In this document: positions 37,544 through 46,324 of the stretch, one piece after another
How the letters are laid out: the number at the start of each line of letters is the position of its first letter
Numbering within the stretch: the first letter of the stretch is position 1
DNA from: Pseudomonas fulva
GTDB taxonomy: Bacteria > Pseudomonadota > Gammaproteobacteria > Pseudomonadales > Pseudomonadaceae
DNA: 64,000 nt
NCBI RefSeq assembly: GCF_023517795.1
Contig: NZ_CP082928.1
Location: 4,464,001 to 4,528,000, forward strand
Direction: 5' to 3'
Position numbers and translations under genes: made by a program
Notes under the pieces: generated by a model
What the model was told of the DNA's origin: nothing
Seen by the model: the letters and a program-made list of their open reading frames with translations, nothing else
The model's database searches: none

Positions 37544-38701
37544 TTAGAGGCTCAAGCTCAACGACAGCTGATAGATGTTCCGGTCATAGGATTTCTCCCG
37601 CACGCTCGAATCGTTTTCGGTGTGGCGGTAACCCAGTGATACATCAGCCCAGCGCAGCGGCGAGTAGGTCAACTCCAGCCCATAGCCGGTACGGTCGTCC
37701 TGGCGGTCGGTTGCCTTGTAGTCGCGTTCGGAGTAGCGATAGAACAGCTCCGAGCTGATGAAGGCCGACCATTCGTGCTCCCAACCCAGGCGCGTGGTGG
37801 TGTCCTGAACGGTACTGGCACCATCTTCGCCTTCGTCGAAAGAACGACGCGTGTCGACTTTGATGGTGGAGTAGGTGCGCGGTTCCCAGGCTACCCCCAC
37901 TTCCCACATCGGGCTGGTGTAGTCCTCGCGGCTGCTGCTGTCGAAATTCTTGCGCTGGGCGCCCAGGCGCACGGTGCCGGAGGTTTTGGCGGTGGCATCC
38001 CAGGTGGCGCCGAACAACAGGGCGTCATCGGTGCTGTCGCGGTCGCTCTCGCTGAGCACGTATTGGTTGACGGTATGGCGCAGCTCGACCAGGGAGCGTG
38101 TGCTGCCACCCAGGCGGTGGTACCAGACGGAGTTCAAGGTGGTGCTGTCGCGATCCTGGTCGTCGTTCAGGCCACCGCTGTTGCGATAGCGGATGGACTC
38201 GTAGTTGACACCAAAATCGATCTGGTTGAGCCCGGTCTGGGTACCGTAGGTGTACACGGCACCGGCCACGCCGCGATCGTACTTGTCGTTTTCGTCCCTG
38301 TCGGGGTCTTGCACGTCAGTGGTTTCCTCGACGCGGTGGTAGCCCAGATTCCAGCGCAGGCGGTTGCGCGAGTTGAATTCCATGATGCTGCGAAACCGCA
38401 GGTGCTGATCGGTATGGCTGGCCTTGTCGTCGGAATGGTAATTCTGGTCGTCGATTTCGTATTCGAGCTGGTAGCCGGTGTTGCGGGTTTCGGCGCTGAG
38501 CAGGAATTTAGGGTTGATGCTGGTCACCCAGGAGGATCTGGCCTTGTTGAGGCCGCGGTAGTTGCTGTCGTAGCTTTCGCCGACGTCCAGGGTTGGCGTG
38601 AACTCGAACCCAGCCAGGTCGATGTGTTGTGGGTCGGTGGCCCAACTGGCTGTAGACAGCGTACCTGCTAACGAAGCCGTCAGTATCTTGGTGAGTTTCA
38701 T
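37544..38701 (-). CDS. outer-membrane beta-barrel protein of the polysaccharide operon
   Basis: 385 residues from ATG 38701, preceded by GGAAGGG. Signal peptide ends near ASWA-TD. The rest is a string of amphipathic strands rich in Tyr, Arg and Asp, ending with an alternating LSLSLSL strand typical of a terminal barrel strand. It fits the BBP2-type barrel family found in exopolysaccharide loci. As the first gene of the operon before wza it may be the outer-membrane export channel. Strand count not certain. Confidence 0.85.
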   Translation of the reverse strand: MKLTKILTASLAGTLSTASWATDPQHIDLAGFEFTPTLDVGESYDSNYRGLNKARSSWVTSINPKFLLSAETRNTGYQLEYEIDDQNYHSDDKASHTDQHLRFRSIMEFNSRNRLRWNLGYHRVEETTDVQDPDRDENDKYDRGVAGAVYTYGTQTGLNQIDFGVNYESIRYRNSGGLNDDQDRDSTTLNSVWYHRLGGSTRSLVELRHTVNQYVLSESDRDSTDDALLFGATWDATAKTSGTVRLGAQRKNFDSSSREDYTSPMWEVGVAWEPRTYSTIKVDTRRSFDEGEDGASTVQDTTTRLGWEHEWSAFISSELFYRYSERDYKATDRQDDRTGYGLELTYSPLRWADVSLGYRHTENDSSVREKSYDRNIYQLSLSLSL

Positions 38702-39658
38702 GGTGCCAAATCCCTTCCCGGGGTCTATCGCTTGGTGTGGAGAGCCGTTCGGCATTGCGGCGGGAGGGCTGGCATGGGGATGTCAGTTACCTATCGCATT
38801 GACTTGCGGCCATTTTTCATGAGTCATTGGTTGTCGGCTCCCGTAAGAAGTTCCCCGGCCGCCCGCAAAGTCGTGATCCGCAGCACCATAAAAAAACACT
38901 GAACTTTTCCATGCCTGTTATTGGCGCATCTGGCGGCAGTACGCTGCATGGCGGTGCGGCAGTGAAGCAGATATCCAGGCAACTCACCTTGGTAGAGCGG
39001 CCGCTTCATGATCGGTTATTGGCGCTGGGCACCGGTAATTACCAGCAGACCATAAACTCGTTGCATGACAGGCAGGTTAATCCGCGCTGCAGTTAAATAG
39101 ACAAGAGCAATGTTCGTGCCGAAGCTCAATTGCTGTTGTCCGGAAAACAATAGTGACTATCGGCATAATATTGGCGGCGGTTTTTCGCTACCCGCTAGTT
39201 ATATAAGCCTTCATTCGATGGCAGCCTTATTGTTATTGCCAGATGCTCGAATAATAGAATTGCCCTCGGGTGTATCGCCCAGATTTGCTGGGCTGTAGCC
39301 ATTTGGTCATGGATCGTTGCTGGTGACCATGGGCGCTTGTGAGGTAGCTGTTCCAGTGACCTTGCACTGAACTCGAACATTCGCGCAGGCAGTCTTCTCT
39401 GATGGCTTTGCAATATTACATGTCAATTATCGAAGCGGCAGGCGGTGGCACGCTCCAGGATGCCTTATATAAGGCAGCGCGTGCTTTAGTTGCTGGCCAA
39501 CTGGCATCATACAAGTTGGCAGATACGGCATGACGACATCATGGCTTTATAAAGGCGGTTGATGTCGCAACAGGAAATTGCAGGTGGTCGCAGGTCGTCA
39601 ATAAGGTAACAACCTGCTGGTGAATGACCACCTCGCGCCGTTTACCGCGGCGTCATCA
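38702..39658. other. long intergenic region upstream of the polysaccharide operon
   Basis: About 950 nt, clearly more AT-rich than the surroundings in its middle part (39100-39300), with no ORF that has a ribosome site or coding-like composition. It must hold the promoter and probably regulatory sites of the minus-strand operon. Visible structure: the inverted repeat at 39582-39633. I could not place a convincing -35/-10 pair. Confidence 0.55.
39582..39633. repeat. nested inverted repeat near the 3' end of the dehydrogenase gene
   Basis: Outer arms AGGTGGTC / GACCACCT and inner arms GCAGGT / ACCTGC. No T tract on either strand. It may end the dehydrogenase transcript by another route or act as a distal operator for the polysaccharide operon. 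Confidence 0.4.
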
Positions 39659-40630
39659 TCAGGTTCTCGCAATGACCTGCGGATTGGCCAGCACACAGCT
39701 CTCGCCAGCAAAGAAGGCGCGTACGTTGGCGAAGGCATCGCCGAAATACAGTTCATAACCGTCGCGCTCCACGTAGCCCAGGTGCGGTGTGCATAGCACG
39801 CCAGGGTGGCGCAAAAGGGGATGGTCGATATCGACCAGCGGCTCCTGCTCGAAGACGTCCAGCGCCGCGAAGCCGGGCCTGCCCCTGTTCAGGGATTCGA
39901 GCAACGCGCCCGGCGCGATCAGTTCGGCGCGGCTGGTGTTGACCAGCAGCGCGCTGGGTTTCATCAACGCCAGGTCGGCGGTGGTCACCAGGTGCCGTGT
40001 GGCGGGTGCCAGGCGCAGGTGCAGGCTGAGCACATCGGCCTCGGCGAAAAAGGCTTCGCGCGACGACGCGGCCTGATGGCCATCGGCAACGGCCGCCTGC
40101 CGTGAGGCTTCGCTGCCCCATACCAGCACGGGCATCTCGAACGCCTGGGCATAGCGCGCCAGGCGCTGGCCGATCTTGCCGTAACCCCAGATGCCCAGGG
40201 TTTGGCCAGCCAGGCGCTGGCCGAGGTTGATCTGCCATTGACCCGCGTACAGTGCCTGCATGGCCGGGAACAGCTGACGCCGGGCATTGATGATCAGCGC
40301 CCAGGTCAGTTCGGCTGGCGCAATCGGCGAGCCACGGCCTTCCATCACCCCCACGCCATGGCGGGTGCAGGCGTCCATATCCAGGTGGCTGGAGACCTTG
40401 CCGGTCTGGCTGATCAGCTTGAGCTTGGGCAGGCGGCTCAGCAGCGCTTCATCTATACGGGTGCGTTCGCGGGTCAGCACCAGCGCATCGGCGTCGGCGA
40501 AGCGTTCGGCGAGCACCCGCACGTCGTCCACGGCATCGTGGTAGAGGCTGACCTGATGACCGGCCAGCGTGGCGAAGCAGTCGAGGCTGCGGATGACGTT
40601 CTGGTAGTCATCGGGAATGACGATATGCAT
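39659..40630 (-). CDS. D-2-hydroxyacid dehydrogenase family protein
   Basis: 323 residues. NAD(P)-dependent oxidoreductase of the 2-hydroxyacid family: Rossmann motif LGIWGYGKIGQRLARYA near 144-160, catalytic arginine in VNTSRAEL, glutamate in FEQEPL and histidine in CTPHLGY. It interconverts 2-keto and 2-hydroxy acids; exact substrate unknown. It lies 51 nt downstream of the tctA gene on the same strand, so it probably acts on a metabolite of the imported organic acid. Confidence 0.9.
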   Translation of the reverse strand: MHIVIPDDYQNVIRSLDCFATLAGHQVSLYHDAVDDVRVLAERFADADALVLTRERTRIDEALLSRLPKLKLISQTGKVSSHLDMDACTRHGVGVMEGRGSPIAPAELTWALIINARRQLFPAMQALYAGQWQINLGQRLAGQTLGIWGYGKIGQRLARYAQAFEMPVLVWGSEASRQAAVADGHQAASSREAFFAEADVLSLHLRLAPATRHLVTTADLALMKPSALLVNTSRAELIAPGALLESLNRGRPGFAALDVFEQEPLVDIDHPLLRHPGVLCTPHLGYVERDGYELYFGDAFANVRAFFAGESCVLANPQVIART

Positions 40631-40681
40631 GGCAGCTCCAAAAACGGTTCAGGCTCCCGGGGAGCCTGATTCGATGAAGTA

Positions 40682-42196
40682 TCAGCTGGCGCTCTGCAGC
40701 GCTGTTGCCTTGCGGCGGGCGCGCCAGATTCGCCAGATGGGCAAGGCTATCATCATAGCCACCAGCGCCCATACGGCCAGGCTGATCGAGCTGCTCCACA
40801 GGATGCTCAGGTCACCGTTGGACAGCGACAGGGCACGGCGCAGGTTCTGCTCCATCAAACCGCCGAGAATGAAGCCCAGCAGAATCGCCGACAGCGGGAA
40901 GTCCATCTTGCGCAGGATGTAACCAGCGACACCGATGCCGATCATCAGGTACAGGTCGAACGCGGTGGCGTGCACGGCGTAGACGCCGATCGAGGTGATG
41001 ATGGCGATGGCCGGCACCAGGGCCCAGTACGGCACGGCAAGGATCTTGGTGAAGATCTTGATCATCGGCACGTTCATCACGATAAGCATGATGTTGGCCA
41101 CGAACAGCGAGGCGATCAGGCCCCAGACGATGTCCGGCTGGTTCTGGAACAGCAGCGGGCCCGGGGTGATGTTGTACAACGTCAGGGCGCCGAGCATCAC
41201 CGCCGTCGTGCCGGAGCCAGGCACGCCGAGGGTCAGCATCGGCACCAGCGAGCCGCAGGCCGAGGCGCTGTTGGCGGTTTCCGGTGCGGCCAGGCCACGC
41301 AGGTCGCCATCACCGAACCTGTTGTCTTTCACCGCCAGGCGTTTCTCGCTCATGTAGGCCACGGCGCTGGCCAGGGTCGCGCCTGCGCCGGGCAGGATGC
41401 CCAGGCCGAAACCGACCGCGCCGCTGCGCAGGTTGGTGGCCAGCACCGAGAGGCCTTCCTTCAGGTTGAACAGCATGCGGCCCTTGGCTTCGATGGCCTT
41501 CTGGCCGTGGTGGGTACGCTCGAGCAGCACCAGAATCTCGCTGACCGAGAACAGACCCAGTACCAGCACCACGAACTGGATGCCATCGGCCAGGCCGAGG
41601 CTGCCGAAAGTGAAGCGGTACACGCCGCTGTTCGAATCGATACCGACGCACGACAGCAGCAGGCCGATGCAGCAGGCGATGGCGGTCTTCATCGGTTTGT
41701 TGCCCGCCATGCCGGCGAGGCAGGTGATGGCGAACACCATCAGCACGAAGTATTCGGCGGGGCCGAAGGCCACTGCCCATTTCGCCAGCAGGGGCGCGAA
41801 CAGCACCACGCCACAGGTGGCCATCAGGCCGCCGACGAAAGAACTCCAGGCGGAGATCGACAGGGCAACGCCAGCCTTGCCCTGACGGGCCAGCGGGTAG
41901 CCGTCCAGGGTGGTCATCACCGCCGAGGCTTCGCCCGGGATGTTCAGCAGGATCGAGGAAATACGGCCGCCGTATTCGCAGCCCAGGTACACGGCGGCGA
42001 GCAGGATCAGCGCGGTTTCCGGTGGCAGGCCGAGGGCGAAGGCGATCGGGATCAGCAGGGCCACGCCGTTGATCGGGCCCAGGCCCGGCAGCAGGCCGAC
42101 GATGGTGCCGATCAGGGTGCCGCACAGGGCGGTGAACAGGTTGTAGGGGCTCAGGGCGACGCCGAAGCCTTGTCCCAGGTAGCTGAAGGTATCCAT
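40682..42196 (-). CDS. tctA: tripartite tricarboxylate transporter large permease (TctA)
   Basis: 504 residues from ATG 42196 (MDTFSYLGQGFGVALSP). About 12 membrane helices and the family signature GTLIGTIVGLLPGLGPINGVALLIP, plus GLGILPGAGATLAS and VPMLTLGVPGSGTTAVMLGAL. It is the main ion-coupled translocator for a carboxylate delivered by the TctC receptor. It follows the tctB gene by 4 nt. Substrate class carboxylate, identity unknown. Confidence 0.95.
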   Translation of the reverse strand: MDTFSYLGQGFGVALSPYNLFTALCGTLIGTIVGLLPGLGPINGVALLIPIAFALGLPPETALILLAAVYLGCEYGGRISSILLNIPGEASAVMTTLDGYPLARQGKAGVALSISAWSSFVGGLMATCGVVLFAPLLAKWAVAFGPAEYFVLMVFAITCLAGMAGNKPMKTAIACCIGLLLSCVGIDSNSGVYRFTFGSLGLADGIQFVVLVLGLFSVSEILVLLERTHHGQKAIEAKGRMLFNLKEGLSVLATNLRSGAVGFGLGILPGAGATLASAVAYMSEKRLAVKDNRFGDGDLRGLAAPETANSASACGSLVPMLTLGVPGSGTTAVMLGALTLYNITPGPLLFQNQPDIVWGLIASLFVANIMLIVMNVPMIKIFTKILAVPYWALVPAIAIITSIGVYAVHATAFDLYLMIGIGVAGYILRKMDFPLSAILLGFILGGLMEQNLRRALSLSNGDLSILWSSSISLAVWALVAMMIALPIWRIWRARRKATALQSAS

Positions 42197-42200
42197 GCAG

Positions 42201-42656
42201 TCAGAACTCCAGGCCGGAAAGCAGGCCAAGTGGCAGCGGTACGTCGAGGGCTTTGTCGAACAGCAGGTACAGGCCCACCGCAAGCAGCACGCCGGAGGTC
42301 AGGCTGGCTTTCCAGGTGCCCTCGTACAGGCGCGCCATGGCGATGGCGAACAGGGTGCTGGCGATGATGAAGCCGGCCAGTTCGAACAGCGCGGAGTAGA
42401 TCAGCAGGGCGACGATGCACAGCACGATCTTGCGGATCACGTGGCGATCCAAGGCGGGCTCGGCACCTTCGCCACTGGCCCGTGACGGTTTGATCAGCAG
42501 GTAGATGGCGCCCAGGGCGATCATCACCAGCAGCAGCAGGGGAAAGGCCCGCGGCCCTACCGGCTCGTACGAGAACGGCGCGTGGTAGCTCCAGGCCGCC
42601 ATCGACAGGCCGAGACAGAGCAGCAGGCTGACGCCCGCAAAAATACGGTCTTGCAT
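42201..42656 (-). CDS. tctB: tripartite tricarboxylate transporter small subunit (TctB)
   Basis: 151 residues with four predicted membrane helices and the YEPVGPRAFPLLLLVM segment common to TctB. It completes the membrane complex with TctA. Between the tctC and tctA genes, 45 nt after the former. Confidence 0.92.
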   Translation of the reverse strand: MQDRIFAGVSLLLCLGLSMAAWSYHAPFSYEPVGPRAFPLLLLVMIALGAIYLLIKPSRASGEGAEPALDRHVIRKIVLCIVALLIYSALFELAGFIIASTLFAIAMARLYEGTWKASLTSGVLLAVGLYLLFDKALDVPLPLGLLSGLEF

Positions 42657-42701
42657 GGCAGTGCTCCATGGAGAGAGCCGAGCGGCTCTCCCGGAAGGGA
42701 T

Positions 42702-43682
42702 TTATTCGACCAGCCCGAACTCGCGGCCCAGTTCGCGATACTCGGCGACCTGCTTGTGGACCATCGCCTGCAACTCCGGCCCGCTCACGTACAGCGGCAG
42801 TACGTCACGGTCGACCATGTAGCGCTCGAACTCAGGAGAGGATTCCAGCTTGGTAAACGCCTCGCGCCACCACTGCACCTGCTCCTCGGGTACATCCGGG
42901 CCGAGGAAGTAGCCACGGATCAGCGGCCACTGGATCTCGTAGCCCTGCTCGCGAGCGGTCGGAATCTCGGCCAGGTCGCCCGGCAGGCGCTCTTCGCTGA
43001 AGACCGCCAGGGTGCGGATGTTGTTGCCTTGCTGCGAAGCGATTTCGCTGGCGCTGCCGGTTACCAGATCGACGTGCTTGCCCATCAGCGCCATGTAGTG
43101 CTCGGAGCCACCTTCGAAGGCGGCGTAGCGCAGTTCGCTCGGGTTGATGCCTGCCGCTTTGGCGAGCAGGGCGATCTTCATCCAGCCCTGACCGCCAATG
43201 CTGCCGCCGCCACCGACGACCACGCTTTTCGGATCTTTCTTCAGCGCTTTGACGACATCGTCGAGGGATTTGTAAGGCGAGTCGTCACGCACGGCCAGGG
43301 TGCCGTAGTCGGTGCCGATGGTGGTCAGCCACTGCACTTCGTTCTCGTCGAAACGACCGTATTTGCCGAGTGCCAGGTTCAGCAGCGAGGCGCCGGAGAA
43401 GGCCACCAGCGTGCCGGGATCATTGCGGCGGTTGGCGACGATCGCGTTGTAGGCCACGGCGCCGATCCCGCCTGGCATGTAGGTCACGCGCATCGGCGAT
43501 TTGAGAATGTCGTTGTCCTTCAAGCCGGCCTGGGCCAGTTTGCAGGTCAGGTCGAAGCCGCCGCCTGGTTTGCTCGGGGCGATGCATTCAGGGCGATTGG
43601 GCTGCGCCGCGTTGGCCTGCAGGCCGGTCAGCAGCACGGCGCCGGCGAGGGGCATAAGAAGGCAGTTTTTCAACAGTTTCAT
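42702..43682 (-). CDS. tctC: tripartite tricarboxylate transporter receptor (TctC/Bug family)
   Basis: 326 residues with a signal peptide ending near LQANA-AQ. Periplasmic Bug receptor: ECIAPSKPGGGFD near 31-43 at the ligand site, MPGGIGAVAYN, and VVVGGGGSIGGQG. It captures the carboxylate and hands it to TctA/TctB. Located between the porin gene and tctB, so outer- and inner-membrane uptake are encoded together. Confidence 0.94.
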   Translation of the reverse strand: MKLLKNCLLMPLAGAVLLTGLQANAAQPNRPECIAPSKPGGGFDLTCKLAQAGLKDNDILKSPMRVTYMPGGIGAVAYNAIVANRRNDPGTLVAFSGASLLNLALGKYGRFDENEVQWLTTIGTDYGTLAVRDDSPYKSLDDVVKALKKDPKSVVVGGGGSIGGQGWMKIALLAKAAGINPSELRYAAFEGGSEHYMALMGKHVDLVTGSASEIASQQGNNIRTLAVFSEERLPGDLAEIPTAREQGYEIQWPLIRGYFLGPDVPEEQVQWWREAFTKLESSPEFERYMVDRDVLPLYVSGPELQAMVHKQVAEYRELGREFGLVE

Positions 43683-43727
43683 CGGAGGTTTACCTGTATT
43701 GGAGTTATTGGTAGGTGGTTCGCCGTA

Positions 43728-44990
43728 TCACCAGATCGGCAGGGCGTAGCTCAGAATCAAGCGGTTTTCATCCATTCCACGGGTGAAATTGGCGCGGTAG
43801 ACCGCGTTGCGCCAGGTGACTTTCAGGTTCTTCAAAGGGCCCTCGCTGAAGGCGTAGGCGAGGTCGGTATTGCGTTCCCACTCATTGCCGCTGGTGCCGT
43901 TGGCCAGGTCGATGCCGCTGCCACGCACGTAACGGGTCATGAAGGTCAGGCCGGGGATGCCCACCTTGCTGAAGTCGTAGTCATAGCGAGCCTGCCAGGA
44001 GCGCTCGTCAGGCCCGGCGAAGTCGTTGAGCTGCAGGAAATTGGTCATGTACGGCGTGGCGCCGTTGACGTAGGTGAAACCGTCGTCGCCACGCATCTGC
44101 TGGTAGCCCACGCCCAGAGCATGGCCGGCCAGGCTGTAGGTGAACATGGCGTTGTACACCTGGTTGTCGATATCGCCGGCGCGAGCCTGGCCGCTTTCGC
44201 TGTTGGTGAAGTAGCGCAGGTCGCTTTTCAGCTTGCCCGGGCCCAGGGCCAGGGTATGCTGCACACCAAGGAAGTGCTGGCGATAGATGTCGGCGAGCTG
44301 GCCCTGGTGATAGCTGAGCTGGGTATTCGGGGTGAGCGCGTAATCCAGGCCGCCGAAGCGCAGGTGATCGCTGCTGGGGCTGGCGCCGAAGCGGCCGTTC
44401 TTGTTGTTCAAGGCCAGGTCGTTGGAGCCGGAAACGTCGCGTTGCACCACACGGGAAATCTGCCCGAACGAGGCCGTCAGGCGCTCGATATCCTTGCTCT
44501 GCAGCTGCCAGCCCTCGAAGGTCTGGGGCAGCAGGCGGCTGTTGCTGAACTGCAGGGTGGGCATCTTCGGCAGCAGGGTGCCGGCCTTCAGCACGCTCTC
44601 GCTGATGCGCACCTTGGCGGTCAGGCCAAGCTTGCTGTAGTCGTCTTCGGGGCGCTGTTTGCTGTCGCGCGGCAGCAGGGCGGTACCGGAACGGTCCGGC
44701 GATGAGTCGAGTTTGACGCCGAGCATGGCCAGCGCATCGACACCGAAACCGACCGTGCCGGTGGTGTAGCCGGACTCCATGTTGAAAATAAAGCCCTGGG
44801 CCCATTCTTCGCGCTTGTTCTGCCCGGGGCCGTCACGAAAGTCGCGGTTGAGGTAGAAGTTGCGCAGCTCCAGGCTGGCCTTGCTGTCTTCGATGAAGCC
44901 GTCGGCCAGCGCGGTGCCGACGGCCAGCGGCAGGCCGGCCAATACCGCAGCAGGGGCAACGGAGGCATGAAACAGGTGCTTTCTTGTCAT
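43728..44990 (-). CDS. OprD-family outer-membrane porin
   Basis: 420 residues with a signal peptide ending GTALA-DG. The mature start FIEDSKASLELRNFYLNRDF is the OprD-family hallmark, and the protein ends in the barrel strand LILSYALPIW. OprD/Opd channels admit small carboxylates or basic amino acids. Next to the tctCBA genes it resembles the OpdH-TctCBA tricarboxylate uptake set of P. aeruginosa. Confidence 0.94.
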   Translation of the reverse strand: MTRKHLFHASVAPAAVLAGLPLAVGTALADGFIEDSKASLELRNFYLNRDFRDGPGQNKREEWAQGFIFNMESGYTTGTVGFGVDALAMLGVKLDSSPDRSGTALLPRDSKQRPEDDYSKLGLTAKVRISESVLKAGTLLPKMPTLQFSNSRLLPQTFEGWQLQSKDIERLTASFGQISRVVQRDVSGSNDLALNNKNGRFGASPSSDHLRFGGLDYALTPNTQLSYHQGQLADIYRQHFLGVQHTLALGPGKLKSDLRYFTNSESGQARAGDIDNQVYNAMFTYSLAGHALGVGYQQMRGDDGFTYVNGATPYMTNFLQLNDFAGPDERSWQARYDYDFSKVGIPGLTFMTRYVRGSGIDLANGTSGNEWERNTDLAYAFSEGPLKNLKVTWRNAVYRANFTRGMDENRLILSYALPIW

Positions 44991-45026
44991 TATTATTTAC
45001 TCGTGGGTGTGCGGTGTTGGTTGGCA

Positions 45027-46112
45027 TCAGTTCTTGCGGGGCGTGCCTCGCAAGGCCTGCGGCACGTACACGTCGCCTGCGAACAGGCGGCGTGCAGTGC
45101 GAATCAGCGAGGCCTGCATGCTGTGTGGCTGGGCGTCTTCGCCGGGTGCCAGGGATACTTCGATCTCGCCCCCCGGATGTTCCAGGCGTACCAGCGCCGC
45201 GCCGGTGATGGGGGCGATGTCGAACGCCACGCTGCCGGGCAGGGCGCAGGCGCTGGCCAGGCCGATGGCACCGGTGGCGGCGATCGAGCGATGACAGTTG
45301 TGCGGCATGAAGTAACGGGTCGACAACGCGCCGCCCTGGCGCGGCGGGGCGAGCAGCACCGGCTTGGGGATGACCATCTGGCTGACGTCGCCCAGGCCCA
45401 TGGCGGCACCAGCCTGCAGGCGGATGCGCTCCAGGCGTGCGAGCAGTGCCGTGTCGGCATCCAGCTCGGCCGGGGTCTCGTAGCCGGTCTTGCCCAGCGC
45501 TTCGGCGTGCACCAGGACCATGGGCATGGCCATGTCGATGCAGGTCGCGTCGACGCCATCGAAGTGATCGCGCACCTTGCCGGTGGGCAGCAACTGGCCG
45601 GTCTTGGCACCGGCGGCATCGAGAAACGTCAGCTTGATCGGCGCGGCGCTGCCGGGTACGCCATCGATGCAGGTGTCACCTTCGTAGCGCACCTTGCCCT
45701 TGGGCGTCTGCACTTCCGAGTCGACCAGGGTATTGGTGTTGAGGTTGCGGATACGCACCCGGGTGACCGGCGTGCTGACGTTGACCAAGCCATGTTCGAT
45801 GGCGAACGGGCCAACGGCGCAGAGCATGTTGCCGCAATTGGGCGCCGTGTCGACGCGCCGCTGATGGACCATGACCTGCACGAACAGGTAGTCGACATCG
45901 GCGTCGGGATGATCGGAGGTGCTGACGATCGCCACCTTGCTGGTCTGCGGGCTGCCGCCGCCAATCCCATCGATTTCCAGCTCATGGCCGGAGCCCATCA
46001 CGTTGAGCAGCAGCTCGTCGCGCAGGGCGATATCCGTGGGCAGGTGGTTGGCCAGAAAGAACGGGCCGCGAGAGGTGCCGCCGCGCATCAATACGCAGGG
46101 AATGGCTTGCAT
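45027..46112 (-). CDS. PrpF/GalD-family isomerase (4-oxalomesaconate tautomerase-like), copy 1
   Basis: 361 residues. Cofactor-free PrpF superfamily: MRGGTSRGPFF near 9-19, the active-site cysteine in DTAPNCGNMLCAVGPFA, and the second half with MPMVLVHA and a PHNCHRS segment. Members move double bonds in unsaturated tricarboxylates: 4-oxalomesaconate (GalD), 2-methylaconitate (PrpF). A close paralogue lies at 47640-48713. No gallate dioxygenase (galA), hydratase or aldolase gene is near, so the substrate may be aconitate-like rather than a gallate product. Divergent from the LysR gene. Confidence 0.88.
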   Translation of the reverse strand: MQAIPCVLMRGGTSRGPFFLANHLPTDIALRDELLLNVMGSGHELEIDGIGGGSPQTSKVAIVSTSDHPDADVDYLFVQVMVHQRRVDTAPNCGNMLCAVGPFAIEHGLVNVSTPVTRVRIRNLNTNTLVDSEVQTPKGKVRYEGDTCIDGVPGSAAPIKLTFLDAAGAKTGQLLPTGKVRDHFDGVDATCIDMAMPMVLVHAEALGKTGYETPAELDADTALLARLERIRLQAGAAMGLGDVSQMVIPKPVLLAPPRQGGALSTRYFMPHNCHRSIAATGAIGLASACALPGSVAFDIAPITGAALVRLEHPGGEIEVSLAPGEDAQPHSMQASLIRTARRLFAGDVYVPQALRGTPRKN

Positions 46113-46210
46113 GATGTCTCCAGTGCAATAAATTCGCTTATTGTTGCTTTTTTTAAATGGTGGTTAGCCTGGTTTGTTTTGTAAATTGCATATATTTTTG
46201 TAATTAATGT

Positions 46211-46225
46211 ATTTAATGCATTAAT
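46211..46225. promoter_or_regulatory. TTTAATGC-type palindrome, site 1
   Basis: ATTTAATGCATTAAT, with a perfect 12-bp core TTAATGCATTAA, in the divergent region between isomerase 1 and the LysR gene. The same TTTAATGC unit recurs at 46270 and 47520, so it is a good candidate for the LysR binding site. Confidence 0.55.
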
Positions 46226-46269
46226 GCGTGCGGGCGAGTTTCGGGATGGGCGCAGATCGCCAGATGCCG

Positions 46270-46283
46270 TTTAATGCACTAAT
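46270..46283. promoter_or_regulatory. TTTAATGC-type palindrome, site 2
   Basis: TTTAATGCACTAAT, a near-perfect dyad 42 nt before the LysR start codon and 59 nt from site 1. Placement suits autoregulation of the LysR gene. Confidence 0.5.
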
Positions 46284-46324
46284 CTGTGGTGGAAAATAAA
46301 AATGCCGATTGATAGGTTTTTTGC

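Noticed and set aside
38827..39096. 89-codon plus-strand ORF in the region upstream of the polysaccharide operon
   Set aside because: No convincing ribosome site, no domain, and composition unlike the genes around it.
39447..39465. Sigma-54-like TGGCACG...GC sequence
   Set aside because: The GG to GC spacing is 3 nt too long for a -24/-12 promoter.
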